The notes below the pieces were generated by a model. It saw nothing but the letters and a program-made list of their open reading frames with translations. It was not told the origin of the DNA and did not search any database. A program made the translations under genes and the position numbers. From NCBI GenBank assembly GCA_016711205.1, contig JADJTM010000001.1, positions 62,001-126,000 on the forward strand: 64,000 nucleotides of DNA, given 5' to 3'. This DNA comes from Micropruina sp. GTDB lineage: Bacteria > Actinomycetota > Actinomycetes > Propionibacteriales > Propionibacteriaceae. Positions 42,985 to 53,000 of the stretch are shown piece after piece (positions within the stretch are counted from its first letter, which is position 1; each line of letters starts with the position of its first letter).

Positions 42985-43659
42985 TCAGTCGGCGATCAAC
43001 CAACTGGTCGTGCGATCGCTGATCCAGGTGCCGATGCTGCCGAGCGCATCATCGGGCACCCACCCGGCCTGCAGGTCGGTGTGTGACAGCGGCTGCGCAA
43101 GGGTGAGGGCGGCGATCCGCTCGGCCTGCTCGGCCTTCGCGACCACCGGCACGCATTGCTGCTTGCCCTGTGTGGTGTTGGCGGCCAGCGTCGACACCAC
43201 CTCGGTGCCGAAACCGGGGCCGGCCAGCACCAGCGGACGTCCAGCAGCTTGCGCCCGCTGCAGCAACGGAAGCAGTTCGCGGACGGTGCTGACCTCGTCC
43301 GCCAGCACGACGACCATGGGGCTTGCGGCAACGGCCCAGCCGGTGGGGGAGTCGGTGACGAAGTCCCGGGACGCCAGGCCAGCGTCCACCGTGGGCGCTG
43401 CGGCCTGGGCAGCCTTCAGATCGGTGCGGGTGAGCGCGTTCAGATCGGTGCTGGGCAGCGCTTCCGGACGGGTGCGGGCCTTGAGTTCGCTCAGATACTC
43501 GGGGGTCTGGGCGGTCGGGTGGAAACGCGGAATGTCCCGTTTTGGTGGGGCGTCCAACGCGGCGTCCCGCTCGCGGGTCTTGCGACGGTCGTCCAGGAAG
43601 CCGTAGACGACGACCGCAGCGCCGACCGCCAGGATCGCGCCGATGCCCCACCAGTCCAT
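42985..43659 (-). CDS. Membrane-anchored protein resembling a GroEL apical domain
   Basis: A 224-residue protein. One N-terminal membrane helix (WWGIGAILAVGAAVVVYGFL) leads to a charged linker and a domain of about 115 residues. That domain reads like the apical, substrate-binding domain of group I chaperonins: VVVLADEVSTVRELLPLLQ, AAGRPLVLAGPGFGTEVVST, LAANTTQGKQQCVPVVA, and a later DDALGSIGTW. Equatorial and intermediate domains with the ATP site are absent, so it cannot be a chaperonin. Isolated apical domains can bind unfolded protein, so a membrane-tethered holdase is possible (inference). ATG 43659 is the start. Confidence 0.65.
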   Translation of the reverse strand: MDWWGIGAILAVGAAVVVYGFLDDRRKTRERDAALDAPPKRDIPRFHPTAQTPEYLSELKARTRPEALPSTDLNALTRTDLKAAQAAAPTVDAGLASRDFVTDSPTGWAVAASPMVVVLADEVSTVRELLPLLQRAQAAGRPLVLAGPGFGTEVVSTLAANTTQGKQQCVPVVAKAEQAERIAALTLAQPLSHTDLQAGWVPDDALGSIGTWISDRTTSWLIAD

Positions 43660-43698
43660 ACCGCCAGTGTGCCTCGTCGCGTCGCCTACCCTGAGCAG

Positions 43699-44745
43699 GT
43701 GCGCCTACTTCACTGTCCTGCATGCTCATCGCCGCTGTGGCTGGAGACCCTGGCCTGCCCCGATTGCGGCTGCGAGGTGATGATCGATCCGGTCAAGCAC
43801 GTGGCCCTGCCGCTGACCGACACCACGACGCACCACCCCTGCGCCAACCGGGCGTGGGCCTGCAACTGGGGGGTTCCGGACGCGGCGCAGGCGGCCTCCT
43901 GCTATTCGTGCCGATTGACCCGGCGCAGCCCCGAGCCGGACGATCTGGCCGCGCTGGCGAAGTTGGCCACCACCGGGCAGTCGAAGCGGCGGCTTCTGAC
44001 CGACCTGGCGGCGTTGGGGCTGCCCGTGGTGCCGTACTGGGTGCGCGAGGGCGGGCTGGCGTTCGACCTGTTGTCGTCCAAGTCGGGCCACGGACCGGTG
44101 ACGATCGGCCACGCCAGCGGGGTGATCACGATCAACCTGGCCGAGTCGCTGGACGACTACCGCGAGAGCATGCGCATTCGGCTGGACGAGCCCTACCGCA
44201 CCATGCTCGGCCACTTTCGGCACGAGGTCGGCCACTACTACCAGTGGCAACTGGTCGAGATTCCCGGCGGCGCGATGCTGGATCGCTGCCGCGAGCTGTT
44301 CGGCGACGAGCGCGCCTCGTACCGCGACGCGATCGATCGGCATTACCGCGAGGGCGCGCCGGCGGATTGGGCGAAGCGGCACATCTCGTCCTACGCCACG
44401 ATGCATCCGTGGGAGGACTTCGCCGAGACCTTCGCGCACTATCAGCACATTCTGGCGACGCTCGCGATCGTGGCCCGCGGTGGGCTCGTGCTCAGCGCCG
44501 AGCGCTCCCCGTTGCTCGCCAGTGACGTGGTACCGGGGGAGTCGTACGCGGATCGTCCGTTCGCCGAGGCGCTGGACGACTGGCGCTGGGTCGCGCATCT
44601 GCTGAACCGGGCCAACCACGCGATGGGCAAGGGGGACATGTACCCGTTCACGATTCCCGCACCGGTGGCCGAGAAGCTCGAGTTCGTGCACACGGTCGTC
44701 GTGGCGTCGCGGGTGGAGGAGCCGTTGGTCGGGGCGGGCGGCTGA
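43699..44745 (+). CDS. Putative zinc-binding metallopeptidase with N-terminal zinc ribbon
   Basis: A 348-residue protein. An N-terminal zinc ribbon (LHCPACSSPLWLETLACPDCG, then further Cys pairs) precedes a zincin domain with HFRHEVGHYYQW (HExxH) and a downstream WEDFAETFAHYQH that can supply the third ligand. It matches the actinobacterial 'putative zinc-binding metallopeptidase' family, of unknown substrate. GTG 43699 is chosen because it places the first Cys pair at residues 6-9; upstream the frame reads through the neighbouring divergent gene. Confidence 0.85.
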   Translation: MRLLHCPACSSPLWLETLACPDCGCEVMIDPVKHVALPLTDTTTHHPCANRAWACNWGVPDAAQAASCYSCRLTRRSPEPDDLAALAKLATTGQSKRRLLTDLAALGLPVVPYWVREGGLAFDLLSSKSGHGPVTIGHASGVITINLAESLDDYRESMRIRLDEPYRTMLGHFRHEVGHYYQWQLVEIPGGAMLDRCRELFGDERASYRDAIDRHYREGAPADWAKRHISSYATMHPWEDFAETFAHYQHILATLAIVARGGLVLSAERSPLLASDVVPGESYADRPFAEALDDWRWVAHLLNRANHAMGKGDMYPFTIPAPVAEKLEFVHTVVVASRVEEPLVGAGG

Positions 44746-44834
44746 TTGTTGCCGACTCACCGCTGGGAGACGGACGGGGCGTGGAGGCTCGCTGGGCTGA
44801 ACCGCAGGGTGCGCAGGCGGCCTAGGCTCGTCCC

Positions 44835-45455
44835 ATGAAACATCAGCTGACCCTGGCCGCAGCGCTTGTCTTCGTGTTGTCCGCGTGCACCGGACCGTCC
44901 ACTCCGACGACGGTGGTCACCCCGCCCGGAACACCGGTGCCTGCGACCTCCGAGGTGGCGCTGTCGCCATCGCCGGGCGATGCGACGGCCACGCCGTCTC
45001 GGCAAGAGCAGCTCGAGCCGGGCGCGTCCACCTGCGTCGCAGGCACCCGTTACAACGTCAACCGGGCCGGCAATTATCGGCTCAGCGGCCCGTGCGAGGT
45101 GGTCGCGATCGGCGCCGACCGGGCTGACGTCGACATCACCGGAGCGGTCGGTTCGCTGACCGTCAACGGGCAGCGCAACGAGGTGGACGCGGGCGACATC
45201 GCCGAGATCACCATCTCGGGAGACGACAATGACGTCGAGGCGAGGAAAGTCACCGGCGTCCAGGTGCAGGGGCAGCGCAACGCCGTCGACGCGTTCAGCA
45301 TCGAGACGGTGACGGTCGTGGGGGACCGCAACGAGTTGGACGGGGGCGCGCGCATCGGCGTTGTGACCGTGAACGGCAACAGCAACGAGTTCGAGGCGCG
45401 CGAGATCGGGACGCGCAACGACACTGGCAGCAGGAACCGGTTCGAGACCCGGTAG
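44835..45455 (+). CDS. DUF3060 lipoprotein
   Basis: A 206-residue exported lipoprotein: signal peptide MKHQLTLAAALVFVLSAC with the lipobox LSAC, a Pro/Thr/Ser-rich spacer, and a C-terminal part of about seven short beta-helix-like repeats alternating with NxVDxxD or NEFEA (GQRNEVDAGD, GDRNELDGGA, GNSNEFEAR). The repeat pattern is that of DUF3060, found in actinobacterial lipoproteins with no defined role. Confidence 0.85.
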   Translation: MKHQLTLAAALVFVLSACTGPSTPTTVVTPPGTPVPATSEVALSPSPGDATATPSRQEQLEPGASTCVAGTRYNVNRAGNYRLSGPCEVVAIGADRADVDITGAVGSLTVNGQRNEVDAGDIAEITISGDDNDVEARKVTGVQVQGQRNAVDAFSIETVTVVGDRNELDGGARIGVVTVNGNSNEFEAREIGTRNDTGSRNRFETR

Positions 45456-45584
45456 GCGATGAGTCGAGCCCAGCTCGTGTTGGCGGGATAGTGGCCGCGG
45501 AGCGTCCTGGGGTCGTTGGGCGCGGAGTCGATGGTGTCGAACTGGACGCGCGCGCGCCGGTAGAGTGTGCTGCGCAGGTGGCAA

Positions 45585-45660
45585 GGGCCTATAGCTCAAT
45601 TGGCAGAGCAGCGGACTTTTAATCCGCGGGTTCTGGGTTCGATTCCCAGTGGGCCCACCA
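45585..45660 (+). tRNA. tRNA-Lys (TTT), attachment site of the mobile region
   Basis: Cloverleaf with acceptor GGGCCTA/TGGGCCC, anticodon loop CTTTTAA (anticodon TTT), T loop TTCGATT and encoded CCA. A phage-type integrase gene starts 129 nt after its 3' end in the same direction, so the 3' half of this tRNA is the likely attB/attL core. A second copy of that 3' segment was not found in the window. Confidence 0.95.
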
Positions 45661-45788
45661 GTAGTTTCAGGCTTGTGACTAGGCTAAACACCCCAATCGC
45701 CCCAAGGCTCTGGTGGTCATAAATAATCGCACGTAGGCTGTCTTAGTGCACGTAGAGTGCACGAAATCGGGCATCTGAGGGGGCTGCC
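45661..45788 (+). other. Presumed att-arm region before the integrase
   Basis: The 128-nt gap between the tRNA-Lys 3' end and the integrase is markedly less GC-rich than its surroundings. It contains GTGCACGTAGAGTGCAC, two GTGCAC palindromes 5 nt apart, which could be an integrase arm site or operator. This reading is inferred from position. Confidence 0.4.
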
Positions 45789-46940
45789 GTGGCTGAGCGA
45801 CGAGAGTGCGGGACGATTCGAAGGCTGCCATCGGGCAGGTACCAGGCTACTTACATCGGTCCGGACCTGGGCCGGCACAAGGCGCCGGTGACCTTCGAGA
45901 ACAGAGACCTGGCGGTGGTCTGGCTGCGCAACGAGCGCAGGCTGATCGACGATGCGGCTGCGGACGAGGTGCGGTGGGTCTCGCCGGAGGAGCGGCGAGA
46001 GGCTGCACGCCGCAAGGCGGAGCCGAAGGTGACGTTCGGCGAGTACGGTGCGCGCTGGATCGTCGAACGCCGCAACGCCAAGGGCGAGCCGCTGCGGGCG
46101 CTGACCCGCAAGGACTACGAGCAGGTATTGGCCACGTACCTAGCGCCGACGTTCGGTGATTGCCCGATCGATCAGATCACCCGCGCAGACGTCCGCACGT
46201 GGCACACCAAGCTGGCCCCTGCCCCGCCCAGGGCCAGGACGAAGGCGTACGGCCTGCTGCGAGCGATCATGAACTCAGCCGTCGACGATGAGCTGATCGC
46301 GGCCTCGCCCGTCCACATTCGTGGTGCCGGAGCGGCGACCAAGAAGCGCAAAGTCGAGCCTGCGACGCCGGCCGAGATCGAGATCATGGCCGACGCGATG
46401 CCCCCGCGGTTGCGGGCGTCCGTGATCATCTCGGCCTGGTGCGCCCTGCGTTACGGCGAACTGGCCGAACTGCGGCGCAAGGACATCGACGTCAAGCGAC
46501 AAGTGATCCGAGTGCGGCGGGCAGTGGTGTTCCTGAAAGGTGGCCCCGAGGTCGGCCCCACCAAGTCGGACGCCGGCGTCCGGGATGTGTCGATCCCGCC
46601 GCACATCTGGCCGGTGGTTGAGGAGCACCTGAGGGACTATGTCCGTCCGTCGCCGGACGCGCTGCTGTTCCCCAGCGAGGGACGCGGCCACATCTGGCAC
46701 TCAGGGATGAACAACTACTTCAGCAAGGCCCGCGCCGCCGCCGGCCGCGAGGACCTCACCTGGCACGACCTCCGCCACACCGGTGCAACCCTGGCGGCAC
46801 AGGTAGGGGCCACGACAGCCGAACTTCAAGCGAGGTTGGGTCACTCCACCTCAGTGGCGGCACAGCTGTATCAGCACGCCGCCAAAGATCGAGACCGCCA
46901 GATCGCGGAACGACTGTCCCGCCTCGTCGAAGGGGGCTGA
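45789..46940 (+). CDS. int: Phage-type tyrosine integrase
   Basis: A 383-residue site-specific recombinase. An N-terminal AP2-like DNA-binding part (TIRRLPSGRYQATYIGPDLGRH) is followed by the SAM-like core-binding domain and a catalytic domain with Arg in SAWCALRYGELAEL, WHDLRHTGATLAA (HxxR), LGHSTSVAAQLYQHA (GH box and nucleophile Tyr). All catalytic residues are visible, so it is likely active. GTG 45789 is used. It should insert the element at the adjacent tRNA-Lys. Confidence 0.92.
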   Translation: MAERRECGTIRRLPSGRYQATYIGPDLGRHKAPVTFENRDLAVVWLRNERRLIDDAAADEVRWVSPEERREAARRKAEPKVTFGEYGARWIVERRNAKGEPLRALTRKDYEQVLATYLAPTFGDCPIDQITRADVRTWHTKLAPAPPRARTKAYGLLRAIMNSAVDDELIAASPVHIRGAGAATKKRKVEPATPAEIEIMADAMPPRLRASVIISAWCALRYGELAELRRKDIDVKRQVIRVRRAVVFLKGGPEVGPTKSDAGVRDVSIPPHIWPVVEEHLRDYVRPSPDALLFPSEGRGHIWHSGMNNYFSKARAAAGREDLTWHDLRHTGATLAAQVGATTAELQARLGHSTSVAAQLYQHAAKDRDRQIAERLSRLVEGG

Positions 46941-47136
46941 AAGGGACAGATTCCTCGCGCAGAGCCGTCTCTTGCTTCGTCTTCCAACAGCCTTCCGATT
47001 GGGGCGCGCCCACTCCAGTCAGTAGTCGAGCCTGCACCAGAGAGGAGTTACCACGATGTGTGACCGGCCAGTAGTACGGCCTGGCGTCAAAGGCGATACC
47101 CCGCTTGGGCAACCCTCTTTGGCCTAACATGCAGGC

Positions 47137-48888
47137 ATGCACGATGAGAGCCGCACGGAGGGACGTAGTGCCCGTTTGGGTCGGACGGTGGCGGCCTTTC
47201 GAAGAAATGGCCCCGCATTGTTGCTCGTCTTGGCAACCCTTCTCGCGATCGCAGGGCTATATTGGAAGCTCCTAGTGCACCTCCGTGCACATCCTTTGGG
47301 CAGCATGGTGTCACTGCAAGCTGCCATCTCGAGCGTTTGGCAGCGCATCGATCAAGTGGAGGCAACGAGCCGTTTCATCTTAACCACGTTGGCGATCGCA
47401 ACAGCTATCACGTACGCGATATTGCGGTCACGCCGCGCCAATAGCGAGTTCTTAGGGCAAGAAAGGGAGTTCGAGTTTCGACTCGCAAGCCTTGACGAGC
47501 TGGAAACTATTATGCTCGAAGAGACTGCACAAATGCGACAAGCCAAGCTCTTGAATAATGCATCGAGTCTCAAGCGTCTGTTGGAGCAAGTAGTTGTCGG
47601 TCAGTGGCGTTCCAGGGTGAAGGAAATCGTTGAGGTTGACCAGCAAACCTTGCGCCGACGCGTGATTGCCTCATTTCCTGCTGTCAAACCGGATGAGTTG
47701 CTCTTGGTCAGCGCACCCCGCAAGAACCGCCGCTTTCGTGACTTCAAGATTATTTCACCCAGCGTGAGGGGCTGCACATTCATTGAAAGCCTTGCTGTTT
47801 TGACGTTCCTATGGAAAGGGCTATTCGAGAGCGCCTTCGGCGAAGCTCCTGACTCCTTGCAGGGAGCGCTGGAGTGCGTTGTGGGAGACGATGCAGCAAG
47901 AACTCGATGCATTCAGACAATTCAACACGCGAGACCGCAGCCCACCATACCCGCTGCCGCTTCCCATCGGCTCCTCGTGGCCTTGATGAAGGTCATGGCT
48001 TCTCGGAGGGTTCTGCTGGCCGTCAGCCAGCAAACAATCGAGTCAATTGAATTCTCCTACTCTGAACCGATCTTACTGCCGGCTCAAGGGCAGGCAATCC
48101 CAACCACGAAACGCCTGTATATCGCCCGCAGAATCCGAGCTGGGGTGGGGGCAAACCCAAAAGTTGTTTCAGTCCCAATACATAGGGCACTTACCGCTGA
48201 GCGCTACTCAATTGAACTCTCGGTTCCTCCCGGCACCTACATCCATCAGGCCGGGCTTTGGGATTTCTATCGTCGAACCTGGTACAAGAATCTAGACCGC
48301 GAGGTATTCTACACTGCGTTCACGGGACATCTTGTTCACGCGGATCTGTCCAGGGTTCGTGCAGCCGTTTCCAGCCTTAGCGCGCGAGCTAGGCGACACA
48401 TCATTAGCCCGCGTCTTGCTGTCAGTTTTGGTGAAGTTCCACCCGGAAGCATGGCGGCTGGGGCGCTGCTATCCCTTTCTACATTTGCAGTAGTATGGAC
48501 CTACGGTGCCTTTTATCCAGAGGGCAACTCGCAGTATATCGACTTGGCCAGCTTTGGCTTGGCGCTTCCTGGGCTGCTCGCGACCATATTCGCAGTGCGT
48601 TCGGTGGGCGCTCCTTATGCCTCCGTATCTGCTTGGATTCATGCAGCGGTGAGTATCGTGGTTTCCTTCTTCGGCATTTTGCTCATGATGGTCTACCAGC
48701 AATGGCCGAAAATCATGTCGGGCACTGAGCTTGTTACAGATGTGATGCAAATCACAAAGGGTCCGTGGCTTTTGCTTGTTTCAATTGCCTTGCTCAATGC
48801 AACTTGGGCATCCCTTGACCTTGTGCGGTCTATGTTTCAGTACCGCACCGTTCGGGCAGGTGCCTCGACAAAGGGTCGTCTTGAGTGA
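47137..48888 (+). CDS. Unrecognised multi-pass membrane protein in the mobile region
   Basis: A 583-residue protein I cannot assign. Two membrane spans lie near the N terminus (about residues 26-46, LLLVLATLLAIAGLYW, and 80-98, ILTTLAIATAITYAIL), then a soluble domain of about 330 residues starting with a coiled-coil-like Glu-rich stretch, then four more spans (about 435-455, 465-485, 495-520, 540-565). Codon usage is clearly less GC-rich than the rest of the window, a sign of recent acquisition. It lies between integrase and transfer genes, so it is cargo; a defence or surface role is possible but unsupported. Confidence 0.75.
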   Translation: MHDESRTEGRSARLGRTVAAFRRNGPALLLVLATLLAIAGLYWKLLVHLRAHPLGSMVSLQAAISSVWQRIDQVEATSRFILTTLAIATAITYAILRSRRANSEFLGQEREFEFRLASLDELETIMLEETAQMRQAKLLNNASSLKRLLEQVVVGQWRSRVKEIVEVDQQTLRRRVIASFPAVKPDELLLVSAPRKNRRFRDFKIISPSVRGCTFIESLAVLTFLWKGLFESAFGEAPDSLQGALECVVGDDAARTRCIQTIQHARPQPTIPAAASHRLLVALMKVMASRRVLLAVSQQTIESIEFSYSEPILLPAQGQAIPTTKRLYIARRIRAGVGANPKVVSVPIHRALTAERYSIELSVPPGTYIHQAGLWDFYRRTWYKNLDREVFYTAFTGHLVHADLSRVRAAVSSLSARARRHIISPRLAVSFGEVPPGSMAAGALLSLSTFAVVWTYGAFYPEGNSQYIDLASFGLALPGLLATIFAVRSVGAPYASVSAWIHAAVSIVVSFFGILLMMVYQQWPKIMSGTELVTDVMQITKGPWLLLVSIALLNATWASLDLVRSMFQYRTVRAGASTKGRLE

Positions 48889-48937
48889 GCGATCCGGACC
48901 CACGATACTAGTAGAGCCAGAGAGGATCTGAAGGAAC

Positions 48938-49261
48938 ATGATCAGCGACCGGTCTGTTGAGCCGCCCCTGTCTTCCGAGGCGGAATACCCCGGCAGGGAG
49001 CGTCTGCATCTGGACTTGCACCTGGCGGACCCGGTGCTTAAGGAGGTGCTGGAGAAGTTGGCTGAGCCCGCGGTGGCTAAGCAGGCTGAGGATCCGAAAA
49101 CGACTGTCGCTCAGTTCCGTGATAGGCAGTTTGCAGAACCGTTGGGTGCACCACATGCCGTGGCGCGCTCTTCGCCAAGGCGTGCGTTCGCTTGGCTGCG
49201 GCAACAATTCACTTCTATAAGCGCCTATCACAAGTCACCCGAACGTGAACCGCCTGAATAG
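48938..49261 (+). CDS. Small hypothetical protein
   Basis: A 107-residue hydrophilic protein beginning MISDRSVEPPLSSEAE, with a possible helix LHLADPVLKEVLEKLAEPAV. A good ribosome site (GAAGGA, 5 nt before ATG 48938) and 49-nt distance from the membrane-protein gene suggest it is real and co-transcribed. No family recognised. Its 3' end slightly overlaps the convergent AbiEii fragment. Confidence 0.5.
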   Translation: MISDRSVEPPLSSEAEYPGRERLHLDLHLADPVLKEVLEKLAEPAVAKQAEDPKTTVAQFRDRQFAEPLGAPHAVARSSPRRAFAWLRQQFTSISAYHKSPEREPPE

Positions 49262-49402
49262 CCTGCATGGCCCTTGAGAGTGGCCGATCGGTCGGCCGTG
49301 CTCGCGGATGGCTCCTGAACCAGCGAGGGCGAAGTCGTCAACGTCGATGATGCCGAGGATCAGCTGGGTCGCGCTGCGGAGGTGTTCTTCAGGGCTGAAC
49401 AT
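49235..49402 (-). pseudogene. N-terminal remnant of an AbiEii-type nucleotidyltransferase toxin
   Basis: From ATG 49402 the frame reads MFSPEEHLRSATQLILGIID then VDDFALAGSGAIREHGRPIG, the start of AbiEii/AbiGii nucleotidyltransferase toxins, whose catalytic GS motif sits in such an AGSGAI sequence. It ends after 55 codons, while the family needs roughly 200-280. The start lies inside the end of the preceding gene, as in coupled AbiE pairs. It is probably a decayed toxin. Confidence 0.6.
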
Positions 49403-49814
49403 CGTCGGCGCCGAGAAGTTCCGGGAACTGAGCCTCCCACAAGGCTCGGCAGCGCTGCGGCAGCCGCAAGAGACTCCATGCGCTGAGGAGTAGGCCACGA
49501 TTCAGCAGTTGCTCCTGCTGAGCGGCGCTGCCCTCCCTGATGAGGGAGCCGTAGGCCTTCTGCACACCATCCCTCGTTGCCAGTTCAGCCCGAGCATCGG
49601 GTCCCCAGTGCACTGAGTGCGGGAGTTGCAGGATGCCGGTCGCGGGACCGGCCAGCTTGTCCAGTGAACTCGGAAGATCGTACGGAACGACGTCCTGAAT
49701 CAGCACGCGGTCAGTCACGGTGCCCTCCTCGTCAGTTCCTTCAACCAAGGGTAACTTGAGCCACCCTCGTGACGCTCTGGCCCGGACGGCTCCAGCCTCG
49801 GAACGGGAAGTCAT
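49389..49814 (-). CDS. Partner protein of the AbiE-like module
   Basis: A 141-residue protein (MTSRSEAGAVRARASRGWLK...VLIQDVVPYDLPSSLDKLAGP...LREGSAAQQEQLLNRGLLL-like C terminus, ending in a CRALWEAQFPEL region). Proteins with this Gln/Leu-rich C-terminal pattern often precede AbiEii-type genes in actinobacteria, so it may be the antitoxin or regulator (inference). Its ATG overlaps the excisionase-like gene stop by one base (TGATG), and the AbiEii fragment begins inside its 3' end. Confidence 0.6.
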   Translation of the reverse strand: MTSRSEAGAVRARASRGWLKLPLVEGTDEEGTVTDRVLIQDVVPYDLPSSLDKLAGPATGILQLPHSVHWGPDARAELATRDGVQKAYGSLIREGSAAQQEQLLNRGLLLSAWSLLRLPQRCRALWEAQFPELLGADDVQP

Positions 49815-50023
49815 CAGAAGTCGTCCGCGCTCTGGATCTTGCGGAACAGCTTCGCGAGGTCGGCGGCGCCGATGCGGATGATCTGACGGCCGCAGCGAAC
49901 GGCCGAGAGCTGCCCCTCGTTGATCCTCCTGCGCAGGAAGGTCTCCGAGACGTCGTACCGTGCCGCGGCCTTGGCGATCGACAGGTACTCGGGCTGGGGA
50001 GTGGGTGTGCGGCGGGTGGACAT
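49814..50023 (-). CDS. Excisionase-like helix-turn-helix protein
   Basis: A 69-residue protein with a MerR-like/excisionase HTH (YLSIAKAAARYDVSETFLRR, then INEGQLSAVRCGRQIIRI). Such proteins direct excision or regulate mobile-element genes. ATG 50023 is preceded by GAAGGAGAAGGCC. It follows the relaxase by 24 nt and is coupled to the next gene. Confidence 0.8.
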   Translation of the reverse strand: MSTRRTPTPQPEYLSIAKAAARYDVSETFLRRRINEGQLSAVRCGRQIIRIGAADLAKLFRKIQSADDF

Positions 50024-50046
50024 GGCCTTCTCCTTCTGGTGGGGGT

Positions 50047-53000
50047 CTAGATGCGTGGGCCGTACGACGGCGGGGCGGCCATTTGGGCCGCGACGTCCTC
50101 GGGACGACGGTGGAGATTGACCGGTTCGACGGTCTCCCAGATCGGGGGCGCGTTGCGCTGTCGTTCGATGCGGGACGCCAGGGCGGCGGCCGGGTGGTCG
50201 TCGGGGAGCGGCCCGTCGGCGACCGCGTACCGCACCCAACGCTCGACGGGATCGCCGTTGGAAGCCCAGTCGGCCAACTGGCGTCCGACAACAGCGGCGT
50301 GCGGGTCGCGCTGCAGGTCGGGGACGTTCTCGCGCAGCCAGGTCATCCAATGCCGAACCGGGGGGTACTCGTCGACCAGCGCCTGATCGAGGCGATACTG
50401 CCAGCGCGCCGCAGCAGCAGACGGCTGGGTCGGTCCGGTTGGGCGGACGTAGCCGTCCAACACACCCATGACGCACCGCCACACCGTGATGTCGGCGGCA
50501 AGCGCGGGAGAGGGTGGCAGCGGCATGTCCGCCAGCCAGGACGGCGGCTGCTCGACACATGCCTTTCGCACCTCATCCGCCAATTCCCGGACGAGCTGGT
50601 GGCGGGCCGTCAGGTAAGTACCCCAGACGGGATGTGCGCGCAGGCTCTCGGGAACACCATCGAGCCAAGGAAGCGGACCACCTCGAGCGATTGGCTGCAG
50701 ACGCCACGACACCACTGCCGCGGGATCCTGGGCGTCGTCCAAACCGCCCGAGTCCACCGCCCGGCGCAGCGCGTCGATCGGGTCGCGGCCGGACGCCTCG
50801 AGCGTCATCAGCTGGAGTCGCAAGGCGGGCCAGGCGGGTGCCTCGGTCAGCCAGAGCACCATCGAGTCGGCCGACCGTTCGATCTCGGCCATTCGTTCGG
50901 CGCCGACGACGTGCTCGGCCGCCACGCCGAGGGCATCGACATAGCGATCGACGGCCGGCTTCAGCAGCACCGCCGGATCGGTCTGCTCGCGCAGTGCCCC
51001 GGTCGCGGAGAGGGCGGCATCGTCCCTGGTCAGGACGGCTTCGAGGATCTCGGTGGGCGTCGGGGGCCGCATCACCTCGGGTCGCAGCAGCGCATGCGGA
51101 TCGCCGTCCCCGACCGCGGTGACGTACACGTGATTGGCGTGCCGGCCACGGGTCATCATCGTGTACAGCTGCTGCCGGCTCTCCTGCCCGCTGAGCACCC
51201 CGTGCATCGAATCGACGGTCAGTCCCTGCGCGCCGTGAATCGTGCTGGCGTAGCCGAGCACCACATCGTTCCGGACGTAGCTGGCTGGCAGCCGCACCTG
51301 CCATCCGGAGACGTTGGCCACGATCAGGCACTGATCGGGACCAACGGCGAGCACCGTCCAGCGGTCACCGTTGCGCACCCAGCCGTGACGCGAGAACGTC
51401 AGCCGCCGCTCGTTGCGCCGGGTGACGATCGTGTCGCCCGCAGAGACGCGGTTGCCGTCGGCAAGGGCCAGTTCACGACCGGGTGCCGCGCCGGCCAGCC
51501 GATGGACACGTGCGCGCGCATTGAGTTGCGCGACCAGGTCGTGCGTTGGCGCAAGCATCAGCGCATCGAGGCCGCGGGAACGGTCCGCGACCCAGCCGGC
51601 GAAGGCCTGGTCGAGGGTCGTCGAAGCGTCCCCGACGTGGACGCGCTGCCGGTCGAGATAGAAGCCGAGGGCGTCCGGACGTCCCTGCCGCAGCGCCAGC
51701 GACGCCGTCGCTTCGGCCGGATCGGAGAAGCGCACCACCTCGTCCAGCCGGACGGCGCCGTGCTCCGCCGCGATCTCACGCAGCACACCGCCGGCCTCCA
51801 CCGCCGACAGCTGGTGATCGTCACCGACCAGCCGCACGCTTGCGCCGCGACTCACCACGAACGACACCACCTGGTCCAGAGTCAGCGTGTCTGCCATGCC
51901 GGCCTCGTCGATCACCACAGGGCTGTGCCGGCCGATGGCCGCCGCCCAGTCGGGCAGCAGCTCGTGGTCAAGACCGTGGGTGAGCTTGTGCAGGGTGTCG
52001 GCGCGGCCGCCCAGCTGTTGGCCGAGCGCGTCCGCGGCCGCCGCGGACGGCGCCAGGCCAACGACGTCGCCGCCGCCCTCCCGCCACGCTGACGCAAGGG
52101 CGTTCATGGCGGTTGTCTTGCCCGCCCCGGCAGGTGCGATCGCCACCTGCAAACGAGATCCCGACGACGCCATCGCCCGCACCAGCTCGACCTGTCCGTG
52201 GTTCAGCCGGACGCCGTTCGCGTGTGCCTCCAGCAGCGCCAGGTCGACCGACCGCGGACCCACGACCATGCCGTCCCGACACCCGGCGGTGGTGAGCAGC
52301 CGGTGCTCGGCGGCGATGATCGGCGCCGAGGAATACCGGGCCGAGCCCGCCACGACGTACATCGATGTACCGTCCGCACGCCGCAGGGACATCGGTTCGG
52401 CCACGTCACCGGATATGTCCCTGAGTGCGTCCAGGGAGATTGAATGCCTAGTCAAGGCCAAGTCGACAATCCGTTGCACAGCTGCCGCAGAGACGCCCCG
52501 ATCCGAGCGACGAACCTGCCGCTCCACCTCGGCGCGGACATGCCACACCTGCCACGTCGCCCGGCTGCGCTCCGCCACGCGGACCACCCGAGCCGCGGTC
52601 GCGTCCAGCCACGCTTCGTCCGCCGGCCGCCGCTCGACCCGGCGAGGATTCAGGGCGTCAGCCACCATGCGGGCCACACCACCGCTTCCGAGCACGACGT
52701 CGGCCTGTGCAGCCCAGACGCGCCGCTGCTCGGCCAGCGAGCGAGGCTCGTGCTTGGCCTCACGCGTCTCCAGGGTCGCCCGCTGTCCGAGCGCATGCTG
52801 CTCACCAGCCGTGGGGGTGCGGCCCTGTTCGCGCTGGAAGTCGCCGACCAACTCGCCCTGGGCCGTCCTGATATCAAGGTCCCGCTGCGACCAGCGCCGC
52901 AGCAGGGCCGGGTCGACGCCGACGATCTCGCGCACCGGGCGGCTCTCCCGCCCGTCCGGACGATCGACGAACCGAACCCCCAGCTGGCGGGTGAGGTGCC

